A DNA stretch of 64,000 bases, from positions 28,284-92,283 of the forward strand of contig QBVH01000003.1 of the NCBI GenBank assembly GCA_003284445.1, given 5' to 3'. The position numbers were made by a program, and so were the translations under genes. Below are positions 45,786-57,093 of this stretch, one piece after another. The stretch is from Prochlorococcus sp. AG-311-D23. GTDB taxonomy: Bacteria; Cyanobacteriota; Cyanobacteriia; PCC-6307; Cyanobiaceae. Numbering within the stretch: the stretch's first letter is position 1; each line of letters begins with the position of its first letter. The notes under the pieces were generated by a model. The model was not told where the DNA came from. It worked only from the letters and a program-made list of their open reading frames with translations, and made no database searches.

Positions 45786-46724
45786 TTAATTAATAAGTGT
45801 TTTAAGTTTATATTTTTCATCGTTAATAGTTATCAGATAGGAGATGGGTAGGTTTACAGCTTTAACCCATCCCTTTACATAAGCTCGATTGCTGAAGACG
45901 TCATAATCGAGTTTTTCAATTGAATTTAGTATTCCGCTATACAGCCTTAATGAGGTCCATATAGGCCACCTTGCATCTATTGAAAGCCATTTTATACCTT
46001 CTTCAGATTTCTGAAACCAATCTCTAGCTCTGGCTAATTGAAAAGCCATTAAAGCTTTCCAGTTTTCATTAATTGTTCCTTTCAATAGATCTTCTTCTGA
46101 ATAATTAAATTTTTTCAAATCCTCTAATGGCAAATAAATTCGTCCTCTTCCTCTATCTTCTCCAACATCTCTAAGAATATTGGTTAATTGATTCGCTATT
46201 CCTAAAGCTATTGCTGCTTTTGAAGTATCAGGAGGTGGCAGATTTGGATTACGTGTATAGGCAGCATCAATTCCTATTACACCTTGCGTCATCAACCCAA
46301 CAGTTCCAGCGACTCGATAACAGTAAAGTTCCAGATCTTCAAAGGTTTTATATCTGGTTGTATCTAAATCCATTCTCTGGCCTTCAATCATATCTAAATA
46401 TGGCTGAATAGACTGAGGAAATTTTTGAAAAGTATCCGCTAAGACAGCATCAAGGTCATCTTCAGTTTTACCAGAAAAAATTTGTTTTGTTTTGTCTTGC
46501 CATTTGTTCAGACGATCTGACAACTCATTTCTAGATTTTTTTTGAGCTTCAGCGCTGTCCATTAGTTCATCTGTCCTACGGCACCAGACATAAATAGCCC
46601 AGATTGCTCTGCGTTTGGCAGGGGGCAGCAACATGGTGCCAAGGTAGAAGGTCTTGGCCCATTGTGCAGTTTCTTTTCTGCAAGCCTCATAGGCATCCTC
46701 TAGATTCAAAGAAGGCTGCGTCAA
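45786..46724 (-). CDS. crtB: Phytoene synthase
   Basis: 312 residues. Both aspartate-rich prenyl-binding motifs are present: DELMD near residue 52 and DVGEDRGRGRIYLP near 180. It joins two geranylgeranyl-PP to give phytoene, the first carotenoid-specific step. The TTG start at 46724 is the natural start for MTQPSLNLEDAYEACR. It lies 83 bases downstream of crtP, and the two are presumably an operon. Confidence 0.96.
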   Translation of the reverse strand: MTQPSLNLEDAYEACRKETAQWAKTFYLGTMLLPPAKRRAIWAIYVWCRRTDELMDSAEAQKKSRNELSDRLNKWQDKTKQIFSGKTEDDLDAVLADTFQKFPQSIQPYLDMIEGQRMDLDTTRYKTFEDLELYCYRVAGTVGLMTQGVIGIDAAYTRNPNLPPPDTSKAAIALGIANQLTNILRDVGEDRGRGRIYLPLEDLKKFNYSEEDLLKGTINENWKALMAFQLARARDWFQKSEEGIKWLSIDARWPIWTSLRLYSGILNSIEKLDYDVFSNRAYVKGWVKAVNLPISYLITINDEKYKLKTLIN

Positions 46725-46807
46725 AATTAGAAGTTTGTAAGTTTTTTAGTTTGCATTAATCGATTGAATTGCAATTTTAAATAAATTACTGTTGTTATAC
46801 ATTAAGA

Positions 46808-48214
<1,407 letters not shown>

Positions 48215-48300
48215 TTAACAACTTTAGTGATTAAGACCACCCAACAAGGGTTTAGGTCGTTAAATTTGCAGTATATATTTCGGTTTGTTGTTTTAGATTC

Positions 48301-48648
48301 ATGAGCGATACTATTCTCAAATGCACAACGAGGCATGTAAGAATATTTACTGCTGTTGTCGAAAATAATGATTTAATTTTAGATAATGGGCATTTGACTT
48401 TAGATATTGATCCCGATAATGAATTTCTTTGGAGTGATCAATCTATAAAAAAGGTACAAGATTATTTTCGTGAATTAGTGAACTTTCAAGCTGATAACGA
48501 ATTGAGTGATTACAGCTTGAGAAAAATAGGATCCTTGCTTGAAGATTTTATTAGAAAGTTGCTTAAAGACGGAGAACTTAGTTATAACCCTAATAGTAGG
48601 GTTATGAACTATTCCATGGGATTACCGCGTACTCAAGATTTATTATGA
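48301..48648 (+). CDS. ndhM: NAD(P)H-quinone oxidoreductase subunit M
   Basis: 115 residues. [26 protein letters not shown] and the tail [12 protein letters not shown] are the NdhM pattern. NdhM is a peripheral subunit of cyanobacterial NDH-1. Its stop overlaps the start of the following DUF3172 gene (ATGA), so the two are translationally coupled. It is transcribed away from crtP. Confidence 0.94.
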   Translation: MSDTILKCTTRHVRIFTAVVENNDLILDNGHLTLDIDPDNEFLWSDQSIKKVQDYFRELVNFQADNELSDYSLRKIGSLLEDFIRKLLKDGELSYNPNSRVMNYSMGLPRTQDLL

Positions 48649-49310
48649 ATCAAGGTCCTAATAATCGACGACCATCATCTCGTAGAAGATCAGATTTAGC
48701 GAGAAGAAAAGAAGGGAACAGATTTAATTCTAGAAAAGATTCAAATGTTAGAGACCAGTATGAGTCAAGAGACAGTCGATTTAGATCTTCAGGCCCTTCA
48801 GATGGAGGCGGGGGCAGTGGCGGTATAAAAATCAACTCTAATTCAATTGCTATCTTGGCTGGAGTATTGGTTATTGGCGTGGGTATAGGAAGCCTTATCA
48901 CAAGCACAACTTCAGGTGGCCAGGGAAATATTGCAAGTCAGCAGCAATTGGATATGGCAGTTCCGGATCCCGACTTTTGCAGGCAATACGGTGCAAGTGC
49001 CTTTGTTATCGATATTGAAATGTATACGACCCTGAACCCCTCTACAAGCTTTGTGACACAACCTGCCCTTCAACCAGGTTGTGTCATTAGAAGAGAAAAT
49101 TGGACTGTTTTGCAAAAGCAAGGAGCCATAAATAATGAAGATGTTAGAGAATGTAAACAGAGAATGAATACATTTGCATATATAGGGTCAATAAGGGACC
49201 AGCCAATTGTGCGTTGTGTTTATCAAGCAGATGTTAATGAAAATAAATTTATAATTAGAGGTGCTGAAGAAGATGCTGTAGGTATCAATAAAGAGGCTAT
49301 ACAATTCTAA
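48645..49310 (+). CDS. DUF3172 membrane protein
   Basis: 221 residues. A basic, low-complexity N-terminus (about residues 1-55) precedes one membrane helix (about 62-88) and a domain with [16 protein letters not shown] and [18 protein letters not shown] that matches the DUF3172 family as I recall. Two cysteine pairs are likely in the exported part. It is coupled to ndhM. Function is unknown; the coupling hints at an NDH-1 or thylakoid role (inference). Confidence 0.82.
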   Translation: MNQGPNNRRPSSRRRSDLARRKEGNRFNSRKDSNVRDQYESRDSRFRSSGPSDGGGGSGGIKINSNSIAILAGVLVIGVGIGSLITSTTSGGQGNIASQQQLDMAVPDPDFCRQYGASAFVIDIEMYTTLNPSTSFVTQPALQPGCVIRRENWTVLQKQGAINNEDVRECKQRMNTFAYIGSIRDQPIVRCVYQADVNENKFIIRGAEEDAVGINKEAIQF

Positions 49311-49312
49311 TC

Positions 49313-50257
49313 TTAATGATTAAATAGTGGCGAAAATGAACTAGCGAATAAAGGTAATATGTCTTGTGTGAAGGCTTTGGAAGCTCTAGATGAATATCTG
49401 CCAGGATTGGTAATTACCTTTAGTTCTCTTTTGACTTCTAGATCTGCAACAATTGCTCTGTGAATACTTCCTCCAGATAATTCTCTTTCAATTGATACTA
49501 CGGGCAAAAAAGCAGCTCCTAGATCAGATTGAACTGCATTTTTTATAGCTTCAAGAGAGTTTAATTCCATTTCTATGTGTAATCTCTGGACGTCTAATCC
49601 TGAAGAGGACAATAGTTGATCTACGACTTTTCTTGTGGTTGATTGATTGTCTAAGGTGATAAAATTAAGACTATAAAGATCTTCTTTTGTGAGTTCTTTT
49701 AACTTTGCTAATGGATGACTAGTGGGTAAAACAAGAGCCAATTCATCAGTTGCAAAAGGAATAACTTCCAATGATTCATTCAACTCTAAAGGCAGTTGAC
49801 CTCCGATGATGGCGATATCTATCTGGCCATTAGCGACACTCCAACCTGTTCTTCTAGTGCTATGTATTTGAAGTTGAACTGAAACTTCTGGGTATTTCTG
49901 TCTGAAAACCCCAATCATCCTTGGCATCAAATAAGTACCAGTCGTTTGACTAGCTCCAATAATGATGGACCCCCCTTTGAGATTATTTAAATCTTCAACT
50001 GCTTTGCAAGTTTCTTGGCATTCTCCTAAAATTTTCTCACAATAATTAAGAAGAAGCTTTCCAGCTTCAGTTAGTTGTGCTTTTCTTCCACCTCTGTCAA
50101 ATATGGCAATATCTAGTTGTTTTTCCAAATTTTGTACTTGTAAACTTACAGCTGGTTGAGTAACGAAGAGGCTATCAGCAGCTTTTTTAAAGCTACCCTC
50201 ATCAACTATTGCTTTGAGAATTCTTAGTTGATCAAGAGTGAATGGGATCTCAACCAT
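49313..50257 (-). CDS. rbcR: LysR-type regulator, RbcR/Ycf30-like
   Basis: 314 residues. An N-terminal winged helix with [20 protein letters not shown] and [14 protein letters not shown] is followed by an effector domain with [14 protein letters not shown], the pattern of plastid Ycf30/RbcR. In cyanobacteria these sense metabolites such as RuBP or 2-oxoglutarate and tune CO2 fixation and ndh genes. It is divergent from the NnrU-ndhF-ndhD genes, so they are possible targets. Confidence 0.9.
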   Translation of the reverse strand: MVEIPFTLDQLRILKAIVDEGSFKKAADSLFVTQPAVSLQVQNLEKQLDIAIFDRGGRKAQLTEAGKLLLNYCEKILGECQETCKAVEDLNNLKGGSIIIGASQTTGTYLMPRMIGVFRQKYPEVSVQLQIHSTRRTGWSVANGQIDIAIIGGQLPLELNESLEVIPFATDELALVLPTSHPLAKLKELTKEDLYSLNFITLDNQSTTRKVVDQLLSSSGLDVQRLHIEMELNSLEAIKNAVQSDLGAAFLPVVSIERELSGGSIHRAIVADLEVKRELKVITNPGRYSSRASKAFTQDILPLFASSFSPLFNH

Positions 50258-50318
50258 GGTGGCAGGCCTTCATGGCAGTTATTAAAATAAAATGTAGGGA
50301 AAAACAACTCCAACTGTT

Positions 50319-50333
50319 GATCCGGTATGGATC
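50319..50333. promoter_or_regulatory. Candidate operator between rbcR and the ndhF unit
   Basis: A 15-bp dyad GATCC-GGTAT-GGATC (5-bp arms, 5-base spacer) lies 33 bases before the NnrU-family start and 62 bases from the LysR start. LysR proteins bind dyads in such shared spacers, although the usual T-N11-A form is not matched exactly here. Confidence 0.3.
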
Positions 50334-50365
50334 TAATAATTTATTAAGAGGTTTTTATACGACTA

Positions 50366-51112
50366 ATGACACTTTCAGATACTCATAGTTCTAGTTTTGT
50401 GATGATATTACTTTTATTTTGTTTTGCCGTTATTCATAGTGGAGGAGCGGCTTTAAGGGTGAAAGCAGAAAGTGTAATTGGAGCTAGAGCATGGAGATTG
50501 ATTTTCGCTTTTGCAAGTATTCCTTCAGCGGTCATTTTGGTAGGTTATTTTATTGCTCATCGTTATGACGGAGTGAGATTTTGGAATTTTCAAGGGATTA
50601 GTGAATTAATTCCTGTGATTTGGATTTTAAGTGCAGTTAGTTTCCTTTTTTTGTATCCAGCTACTTATAACCTTTTAGAAATCCCGGCTGTCTTGAAGCC
50701 CAAAGTTAGAATTTACGCCTCAGGGATCATTAGAGTCACTCGTCATCCCCAGGCAATTGGTCAAATTATTTGGTGCTTTGCACATTTACTTTGGATTGGT
50801 ACAAGCTTTACGCTCGTAACTTGTGTGGGATTGATTGCCCACCATTTATTTGCTATCTGGCATGGTGATAAAAGACTTACTCTGAGATTTGGGAAAGAAT
50901 TTGATGAAATCAAGAAAAAAACATCAGTCGTGCCTTTCTTAGCTGTGTTGGATGGACGACAAAAATTACAAATAAAAGAATTTCTTAGGCCCTCTCAAAT
51001 GGGGATTCTCATTGCGGTGTTTTTTTTCTGGTGGTCACATAAATTTATTTCTGTTGGAGCTCAGAGATTTCTCTCTTTTGATTTAACTGAATTACTAGCA
51101 AAAATTGCCTAA
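50366..51112 (+). CDS. NnrU-family membrane protein, likely zeta-carotene isomerase
   Basis: 248 residues with about six hydrophobic segments. RVTRHPQAIGQIIWCFAH, GLIAHHLFAIWHGDKRL and KKKTSVVPFLAVLDGRQ agree closely with my memory of plant Z-ISO, a heme-binding 15-cis-zeta-carotene isomerase in the NnrU family. The His in TRHPQ and IAHHL could be the heme ligands. crtB, crtP and crtQ are also in this window, which fits. It precedes ndhF by 25 bases, and may share its transcript. Confidence 0.75.
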   Translation: MTLSDTHSSSFVMILLLFCFAVIHSGGAALRVKAESVIGARAWRLIFAFASIPSAVILVGYFIAHRYDGVRFWNFQGISELIPVIWILSAVSFLFLYPATYNLLEIPAVLKPKVRIYASGIIRVTRHPQAIGQIIWCFAHLLWIGTSFTLVTCVGLIAHHLFAIWHGDKRLTLRFGKEFDEIKKKTSVVPFLAVLDGRQKLQIKEFLRPSQMGILIAVFFFWWSHKFISVGAQRFLSFDLTELLAKIA

Positions 51113-51137
51113 ACTTATTTCAATATGATTTAGCTGG

Positions 51138-53144
51138 ATGCATTCGGCTGCAGATTTTGCTTGGTTAATTCCACTTCTTCCTCTTTGTGGGGCGGTTTTG
51201 ATTGGTTTGGGATTAATTAGTTTTAATGATCTTTTTAATCGTTCAAGGAAACCCGTTGCCATAACCCTTTTGTCTTCCGTAGGTGCTTCGGCATTTATTA
51301 GTTATGCAGTTTTAGCTGAGCAACTCTCTGGGAAGCCTCCAGTTGAACACTTGTTTATTTGGGCAAGTGCAGGCTCATTTGAGTTGCCAATGGGATATGT
51401 AATTGATCCTCTAGCGGCAGTCATGCTCGCTCTCGTAACTACAATTGCTTTCTTAGTTATGATTTATTCCCATGGTTATATGGCACATGATCCTGGGTAT
51501 GTTCGCTTTTTTACCTATCTAGCCTTATTCAGCAGCTCAATGCTTGGTCTGATTGTTAGTCCAAATTTGCTTGAAATATACGTTTTTTGGGAATTGGTTG
51601 GTATGTGTTCATATTTACTAGTTGGCTTTTGGTATGACAGAGACGGTGCTGCACATGCCGCACAAAAGGCTTTCATTGTAAATAGAGTAGGGGATTTTGG
51701 CTTGTTGCTCGGGATATTGGGTCTTTTTTGGGCTACAGGCAGTTTTGATTTTTATGGAATCGCTGAAGGTTTATCAGGGGCAGTTGGATCTGGGGCAGTA
51801 CCGATGTGGGCGGCTTTGACTCTTTGCATACTTGTTTTTATGGGGCCAATGGCTAAGTCTGCACAATTTCCTCTGCATGTTTGGTTGCCCGACGCAATGG
51901 AGGGTCCCACTCCCATATCTGCCCTTATCCATGCAGCAACAATGGTTGCAGCGGGAGTTTTTTTAGTAGCAAGGCTTGACCCTTTGTTTAGCCAGTTCCC
52001 TTTCGTTGGATTATTTATTGCAATTATTGGAACTGTTACTTGTTTCCTAGGTGCATCGATCGCCTTGACTCAAATGGACTTGAAAAAAGGTTTGGCTTAC
52101 AGCACTGTTTCTCAACTTGGATACATGATGCTTGCAATGGGGTGTGGTGCGCCAGTTGCAGGAATGTTCCATCTTGTTACCCATGCTTGTTTTAAGGCTA
52201 TGTTATTCCTTGGATCAGGCTCAGTTATTCATGCAATGGAGGAGGTCGTTGGTCATGAACCAATTCTTGCTCAAGACATGCGATTAATGGGAGGCCTACG
52301 TAAAAAAATGCCTATTACAGCAATAACTTTTTTCATTGGTTGTATTGCTATTAGTGGAATACCTCCTCTCGCGGGTTTTTGGAGTAAAGATGAAATTCTT
52401 GGTCAAGCATTTAATAGCTTTCCAATTCTTTGGTTTATTGGCTTTTTAACTGCAGGAATGACAGCTTTTTACATGTTTAGGCTTTATTTTCTTACTTTCG
52501 AGGGAGATTTTCGAGGCGAAAACCAAGACATTCAGGTTTCACTGCTTTCTTTAGCAGGCAAAGAGAAAGATGAAGATCATAAAGATCATGAAATTGGCAA
52601 AATACATGAATCTGCTTGGCCTATGACATTACCATTGGCAGTCTTGGCAATTCCTTCTGTCTTGATTGGCTTTATAGGTGTTCCATGGAACAGCATTTTT
52701 GCAAACTTGTTAGATCCAGTTGAGGCTATTGAAGCTGCAGAAAAGTTTAGCTGGGGAGAATTTCTTCCACTTGCAACTGCCTCTGTCGTAATCTCCTCTG
52801 CAGGGATTTTATTGGCTGTCTTAACTTATTCTTTAAAAAGACTTCATCTTGGTGTCTCTCTATCCAAAAAGTACCCTCAAATCAATTCATTTCTTCAGAA
52901 CAAATGGTACTTAGATGATATAAATGAGAAGATTTTTGTAAAAGGTATTAGAAAGCTAGCAAGAGAAGTATTAGAAGTAGACGCAAAAGTAGTTGATGGA
53001 GTTGTCAATCTGACTGGATTATTGACTCTTGGTAGTGGAGAAGGGCTTAAATATTTTGAGACAGGAAGAGCACAGTTTTACGCATTGATTGTTTTTGGAG
53101 GAGTTATTGCTCTGGTTGCACTGTTTGGAGTTGTAGGTGCATGA
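51138..53144 (+). CDS. ndhF: NAD(P)H-quinone oxidoreductase subunit 5 (NdhF)
   Basis: 668 residues with about 16 membrane helices, of the antiporter-like NuoL group. SPNLLEIYVFWELVGMCSYLL, FIVNRVGDFGLLLG, the conserved PLHVWLPDAMEGPTPISAL and KKGLAYSTVSQLGYMML are present. It pumps protons in NDH-1 as part of the NdhD1/F1 type complex. A C-terminal lateral helix and a Lys/Asp-rich loop (KEKDEDHKDHEI) follow. ndhD is 101 bases downstream. Confidence 0.97.
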   Translation: MHSAADFAWLIPLLPLCGAVLIGLGLISFNDLFNRSRKPVAITLLSSVGASAFISYAVLAEQLSGKPPVEHLFIWASAGSFELPMGYVIDPLAAVMLALVTTIAFLVMIYSHGYMAHDPGYVRFFTYLALFSSSMLGLIVSPNLLEIYVFWELVGMCSYLLVGFWYDRDGAAHAAQKAFIVNRVGDFGLLLGILGLFWATGSFDFYGIAEGLSGAVGSGAVPMWAALTLCILVFMGPMAKSAQFPLHVWLPDAMEGPTPISALIHAATMVAAGVFLVARLDPLFSQFPFVGLFIAIIGTVTCFLGASIALTQMDLKKGLAYSTVSQLGYMMLAMGCGAPVAGMFHLVTHACFKAMLFLGSGSVIHAMEEVVGHEPILAQDMRLMGGLRKKMPITAITFFIGCIAISGIPPLAGFWSKDEILGQAFNSFPILWFIGFLTAGMTAFYMFRLYFLTFEGDFRGENQDIQVSLLSLAGKEKDEDHKDHEIGKIHESAWPMTLPLAVLAIPSVLIGFIGVPWNSIFANLLDPVEAIEAAEKFSWGEFLPLATASVVISSAGILLAVLTYSLKRLHLGVSLSKKYPQINSFLQNKWYLDDINEKIFVKGIRKLAREVLEVDAKVVDGVVNLTGLLTLGSGEGLKYFETGRAQFYALIVFGGVIALVALFGVVGA

Positions 53145-53245
53145 TTTTTACATAATTTTTTTAGGTGTGTGTTTCATCCCCTATCTAGAGGGTGCCAATA
53201 ACCTCATAATTTCTAAACTCAAAAAGTGGTGATTAATTTCGAGTC

Positions 53246-54901
53246 TTGGAATTCGCTCTCAATACAAGTTTGAACATAGGAACAATGCTAATTTCTGAGC
53301 CAATCCAAGCCGATTTCCCTTGGTTAAGTTTATCCATATTGTTTCCCATTGTTGGAGCATTAATTGTTCCTTTTATTCCAGATAAAGGCGAAGGAAAAGA
53401 AGTTAGATGGTATGCGCTCATAATTGCTTTACTTACTTTTCTTATTACTGTCGCTGCTTACTTCAAAGGTTTTGATCCCAGTCAAGAAGGCTTGCAACTA
53501 TATGAAAAAGTTAGTTGGCTTCCAAATCTTGGATTGACTTGGTCTGTTGGTGCAGATGGCTTGTCAATGCCATTGATATTGCTTACAAGCTTTATAACTT
53601 CTCTTGCGGTTTTGGCTGCATGGCCAGTTAGCTATAAACCAAAATTATTTTTCTTTTTAATTCTTCTCATGGATGGCGGTCAGCTAGCTGTATTTGCCGT
53701 TCAAGATATGTTGCTTTTCTTTCTGGCTTGGGAATTGGAGTTGTTCCCAGTTTATTTATTCCTTGCAATTTGGGGGGGTAAAAAGAGGCAATATGCGGCG
53801 ACTAAATTTATTATCTATACAGCAGGAAGCTCGTTATTTATTCTCCTTGCTGGTCTTGCAATGGGTTTCTTTCAAGGAGGAGGGATACCAGATTTCGGTT
53901 ATACCCATTTAGCTCAGCAAAATTTTGGTAGGGGGTTTCAACTGATTTGTTATTCAGGTTTGCTAATAGCATTTGGGGTCAAACTTCCTATCGTTCCTCT
54001 ACATACTTGGTTGCCCGATGCACATGGAGAGGCCACTGCGCCAGTTCATATGCTCCTAGCGGGAATCTTGTTAAAGATGGGAGGATATGCTCTCCTTAGA
54101 TTTAATGCACAATTACTGCCAGATGCTCATGCTCAATTTGCTCCATTGTTAATTGTATTGGGAGTAGTAAATATTATTTATGCAGCTTTAACTTCTTTTG
54201 CTCAAAGAAATTTAAAAAGGAAAATTGCTTACAGCTCAATAAGTCATATGGGTTTTGTCTTAATAGGTATTGGAAGCTTTAGCTCTTTAGGTACTAGTGG
54301 TGCAATGTTGCAAATGGTTAGCCACGGTTTAATAGGAGCAAGCTTGTTTTTCCTTGTTGGTGCAACTTACGACAGAACTCACACCCTTCAATTAGATGAG
54401 ATGGGTGGTATTGGTCAAAATATGAGGATTATGTTTGCTTTATGGACAGCATGCGCTTTCGCTTCTCTTGCTTTACCTGGAATGAGTGGATTTATCTCCG
54501 AATTAATGGTTTTTGTTGGGTTTGTAACCGATGAAGTTTATACTCTTCCATTTAGGATTGTAGTTGCTTCGTTAGCAGCAATTGGAGTCATTTTGACACC
54601 TATATATTTATTATCGATGCTCAGAGAAATCTTCTTTGGTAAAGAGAATGCAAAGTTAATATCCAAAGCAAAGTTGGTAGATGCTGAACCTAGAGAGATA
54701 TATATAATTGCTTGTTTACTAGTTCCAATTATAGGAATTGGTTTGTATCCAAAAATAATAACTGATACTTATATTTCATCAATTGATGGATTGGTTAAAA
54801 GAGATTTATTAGCCGTTGAGAGAATTAGAAGTGATCAAGCAACAATTATTAGCAATGTAAACTTATCAATAGGAACTATTGAAGCTCCTCTTTTAGATTG
54901 A
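53246..54901 (+). CDS. ndhD: NAD(P)H-quinone oxidoreductase chain 4 (NdhD)
   Basis: 551 residues. NuoM-like antiporter subunit with 14 or so helices: [40 protein letters not shown] and [17 protein letters not shown]. The TTG at 53246 gives MEFALNTS; an ATG at 53285 ([15 protein letters not shown]) is equally plausible since homologues start near ADFPWLS. With ndhF it forms the distal membrane arm of NDH-1. Confidence 0.96.
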   Translation: MEFALNTSLNIGTMLISEPIQADFPWLSLSILFPIVGALIVPFIPDKGEGKEVRWYALIIALLTFLITVAAYFKGFDPSQEGLQLYEKVSWLPNLGLTWSVGADGLSMPLILLTSFITSLAVLAAWPVSYKPKLFFFLILLMDGGQLAVFAVQDMLLFFLAWELELFPVYLFLAIWGGKKRQYAATKFIIYTAGSSLFILLAGLAMGFFQGGGIPDFGYTHLAQQNFGRGFQLICYSGLLIAFGVKLPIVPLHTWLPDAHGEATAPVHMLLAGILLKMGGYALLRFNAQLLPDAHAQFAPLLIVLGVVNIIYAALTSFAQRNLKRKIAYSSISHMGFVLIGIGSFSSLGTSGAMLQMVSHGLIGASLFFLVGATYDRTHTLQLDEMGGIGQNMRIMFALWTACAFASLALPGMSGFISELMVFVGFVTDEVYTLPFRIVVASLAAIGVILTPIYLLSMLREIFFGKENAKLISKAKLVDAEPREIYIIACLLVPIIGIGLYPKIITDTYISSIDGLVKRDLLAVERIRSDQATIISNVNLSIGTIEAPLLD

Positions 54902-54965
54902 AAATTATTTCACCTGGCATTACATTCAAAATATAGATAAGTTGCTTTTAGATTAATAATTCTCA

Positions 54966-55859
54966 TTGCCAGTTGATTTTTTAACTCAATCTGCAGATTC
55001 TGGAGCGAGACTTGCTATTCGCTTATTGCAAGATGCTGCTCAAAGAGGAGATATTGATCCTTGGGATGTGGATGTTATTCCTGTTGTAGATGGTTTTTTG
55101 GATCAACTTAAACAGCGTATTGAAATCCCAAAAAAGATTTCACAACATTTCAGCCAAAATGGTGGAAGTTATGAGGTTGATCTGGCTCAGAGTAGTGAGG
55201 CCTTTTTAGCGGCTTCTGTATTGGTTGGCTTAAAGGCGGAGGTGCTTGAGTCTGAAATGCTCTCTGTTGATATGGAAGTTGAAGATGATTCAAGCTTGGA
55301 TTTTGGTGATCAGGGTTGGTTAGATGACAGTTTTAAATTACCTCTTCGACCAGAGAGACATCTGTTGAGAAGGCCCGTTGCACCTCCTCCATTTAGAAGG
55401 CCAGTTACTCTTGGAGAATTAATAAATCAGCTTGAGACAATTGCAGAATCTTTAAAAAATGATGATTTAAATAATCGTAGAAAGTTACGACAAAAAAAAT
55501 TAAGTAACAGGGAGGTCATTGCTCAGGTTTCATCTCTTGCTCATCGAGAAAAATTGCCTGAGACCACTGCTGCGCTTGCAATTTTTATAAATAAGTGGGA
55601 GAAAGCTTTGCACTGGGTTGATTTTGAAATATTAGTTGAGAGTTGGAAAGAAAATTCGGCCTCAGATGATTTGGATACAGATAGAGTAGGGGTCTTTTGG
55701 GCTTTATTATTTTTATGTTCTCAGGGCAAAGTGGAGATTGTTCAAAAAGGCTCTTTGTTTTCTCCCATATGTCTAAAGAGGCTTTTGCAACCAGGAATGG
55801 TTGCTCAACTTCCCATCGCTTCTCTAGACGTGACAGATGTCTCGCCGGCTGCTGCTTAG
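54966..55859 (+). CDS. scpA: Segregation and condensation protein A
   Basis: 297 residues. Kleisin N-terminal pattern GARLAIRLLQDAAQRGDIDPWDVDVIPVVDGF is interrupted only in the usual places, with a long acidic/Pro-rich linker (LRPERHLLRRPVAPPPFRRP) and a C-terminal winged helix ending in RVGVFWALLFLCSQGKVEI. It bridges SMC heads. ScpB is not nearby. Start TTG at 54966. Confidence 0.88.
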   Translation: MPVDFLTQSADSGARLAIRLLQDAAQRGDIDPWDVDVIPVVDGFLDQLKQRIEIPKKISQHFSQNGGSYEVDLAQSSEAFLAASVLVGLKAEVLESEMLSVDMEVEDDSSLDFGDQGWLDDSFKLPLRPERHLLRRPVAPPPFRRPVTLGELINQLETIAESLKNDDLNNRRKLRQKKLSNREVIAQVSSLAHREKLPETTAALAIFINKWEKALHWVDFEILVESWKENSASDDLDTDRVGVFWALLFLCSQGKVEIVQKGSLFSPICLKRLLQPGMVAQLPIASLDVTDVSPAAA

Positions 55860-55914
55860 CTCTTTGTGGAGGCAGCATTCTATGTTGGCCTTGTTTATGT
55901 AAGTTAAACCGCCT

Positions 55915-57093
55915 ATGAAGGCGATGATCCTGGCCGCTGGTAAAGGAACCCGAGTTCAGCCGATCACGCATGTGATTCCTAAGCCAATGATTCCTATCCT
56001 TCAGAAACCTGTAATGGAGTTTCTTTTGGAACTCCTTAAGGAGCACGGTTTTACTGAGGTTATGGTCAATGTTTCTCATTTAGCTGAGGAAATAGAAAAT
56101 TATTTCCGAGATGGACAAAGATTTGGAGTTGAAATTGCATATAGCTTTGAAGGTCGTATTGAAGATGGAGAATTGATTGGTGATGCACTTGGATCAGCGG
56201 GCGGGCTGAAAAAAATTCAAGATTTTCAAAAGTTTTTTGATGATACTTTTGTCGTCTTGTGTGGTGATGCACTAATTGATTTGGATTTATCTGAAGCAGT
56301 AAAACGACATAAAGAAAAAGGTGCATTGGCTAGTTTGATAACTAAACGTGTTTCAAAAGATCAAGTAAGTAGTTATGGAGTTGTTGTAACTGATGAAGAA
56401 GATCGAGTTAAAGCTTTTCAAGAAAAACCTTCTATTGAGAATGCTCTAGGCGATACGATTAATACTGGAATTTATTTATTTGAGCCTGAAATTTTTAATT
56501 ATATTCCATCTGGAAAACCCTTTGATATTGGCTCAGATTTGTTTCCAAAATTAGTAGAAGAAGGAGCACCTTTCTATGCTTTAGCCATGGATTTTGAGTG
56601 GGTTGATATTGGCAAAGTACCAGATTATTGGAGAGCCATTCGGAATGTACTTAAAGGCGATGTTAGACAGGTTGAAATACCAGGGAAGCAAGTAAGACCA
56701 GGAATATATACTGGTTTAAATGTTGCAGCTAATTGGGATAAAATAAATGTTAAAGGACCAATATATGTTGGTGGAATGACAAGGATTGAAGATGGTGTAA
56801 CTATCGTTGGACCTTCTATGATTGGTCCAAGTTGTTGTATTTGTGAAGGTGCAACAATTGATAATTCAATAATCTTTGATTATTCATTAATTGGGCCAGG
56901 AGTTCAACTTGTGGAGAAGTTAGTCTTTGGTAGATATTGCGTTGGTAAAGAAGGTGATCATTTTGATTTACAAGAAGCTGCTTTAGATTGGTTAATAACT
57001 GATGCTAGAAGACAGGACTTAGGCGAACCTTCACCTCAACAAAAAGCAATGGCTGAATTATTAGGTACTGATCTAATTGGTTCTTCTAATTAA
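55915..57093 (+). CDS. Sugar-nucleotidyltransferase with left-handed beta-helix tail
   Basis: 392 residues. MKAMILAAGKGTRVQP and PKPMIPILQKPV form the nucleotidyltransferase signature (GxGTRxxPxTxxxPKPM), CGDALIDLDL is the metal-binding site, and a C-terminal hexapeptide-repeat segment follows (VYVGGMTRIEDGVTIVG). It resembles mannose-1-phosphate guanylyltransferase or glucose-1-phosphate thymidylyltransferase; the sugar is not clear. It overlaps metF by 8 bases, tail to tail. Confidence 0.9.
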   Translation: MKAMILAAGKGTRVQPITHVIPKPMIPILQKPVMEFLLELLKEHGFTEVMVNVSHLAEEIENYFRDGQRFGVEIAYSFEGRIEDGELIGDALGSAGGLKKIQDFQKFFDDTFVVLCGDALIDLDLSEAVKRHKEKGALASLITKRVSKDQVSSYGVVVTDEEDRVKAFQEKPSIENALGDTINTGIYLFEPEIFNYIPSGKPFDIGSDLFPKLVEEGAPFYALAMDFEWVDIGKVPDYWRAIRNVLKGDVRQVEIPGKQVRPGIYTGLNVAANWDKINVKGPIYVGGMTRIEDGVTIVGPSMIGPSCCICEGATIDNSIIFDYSLIGPGVQLVEKLVFGRYCVGKEGDHFDLQEAALDWLITDARRQDLGEPSPQQKAMAELLGTDLIGSSN

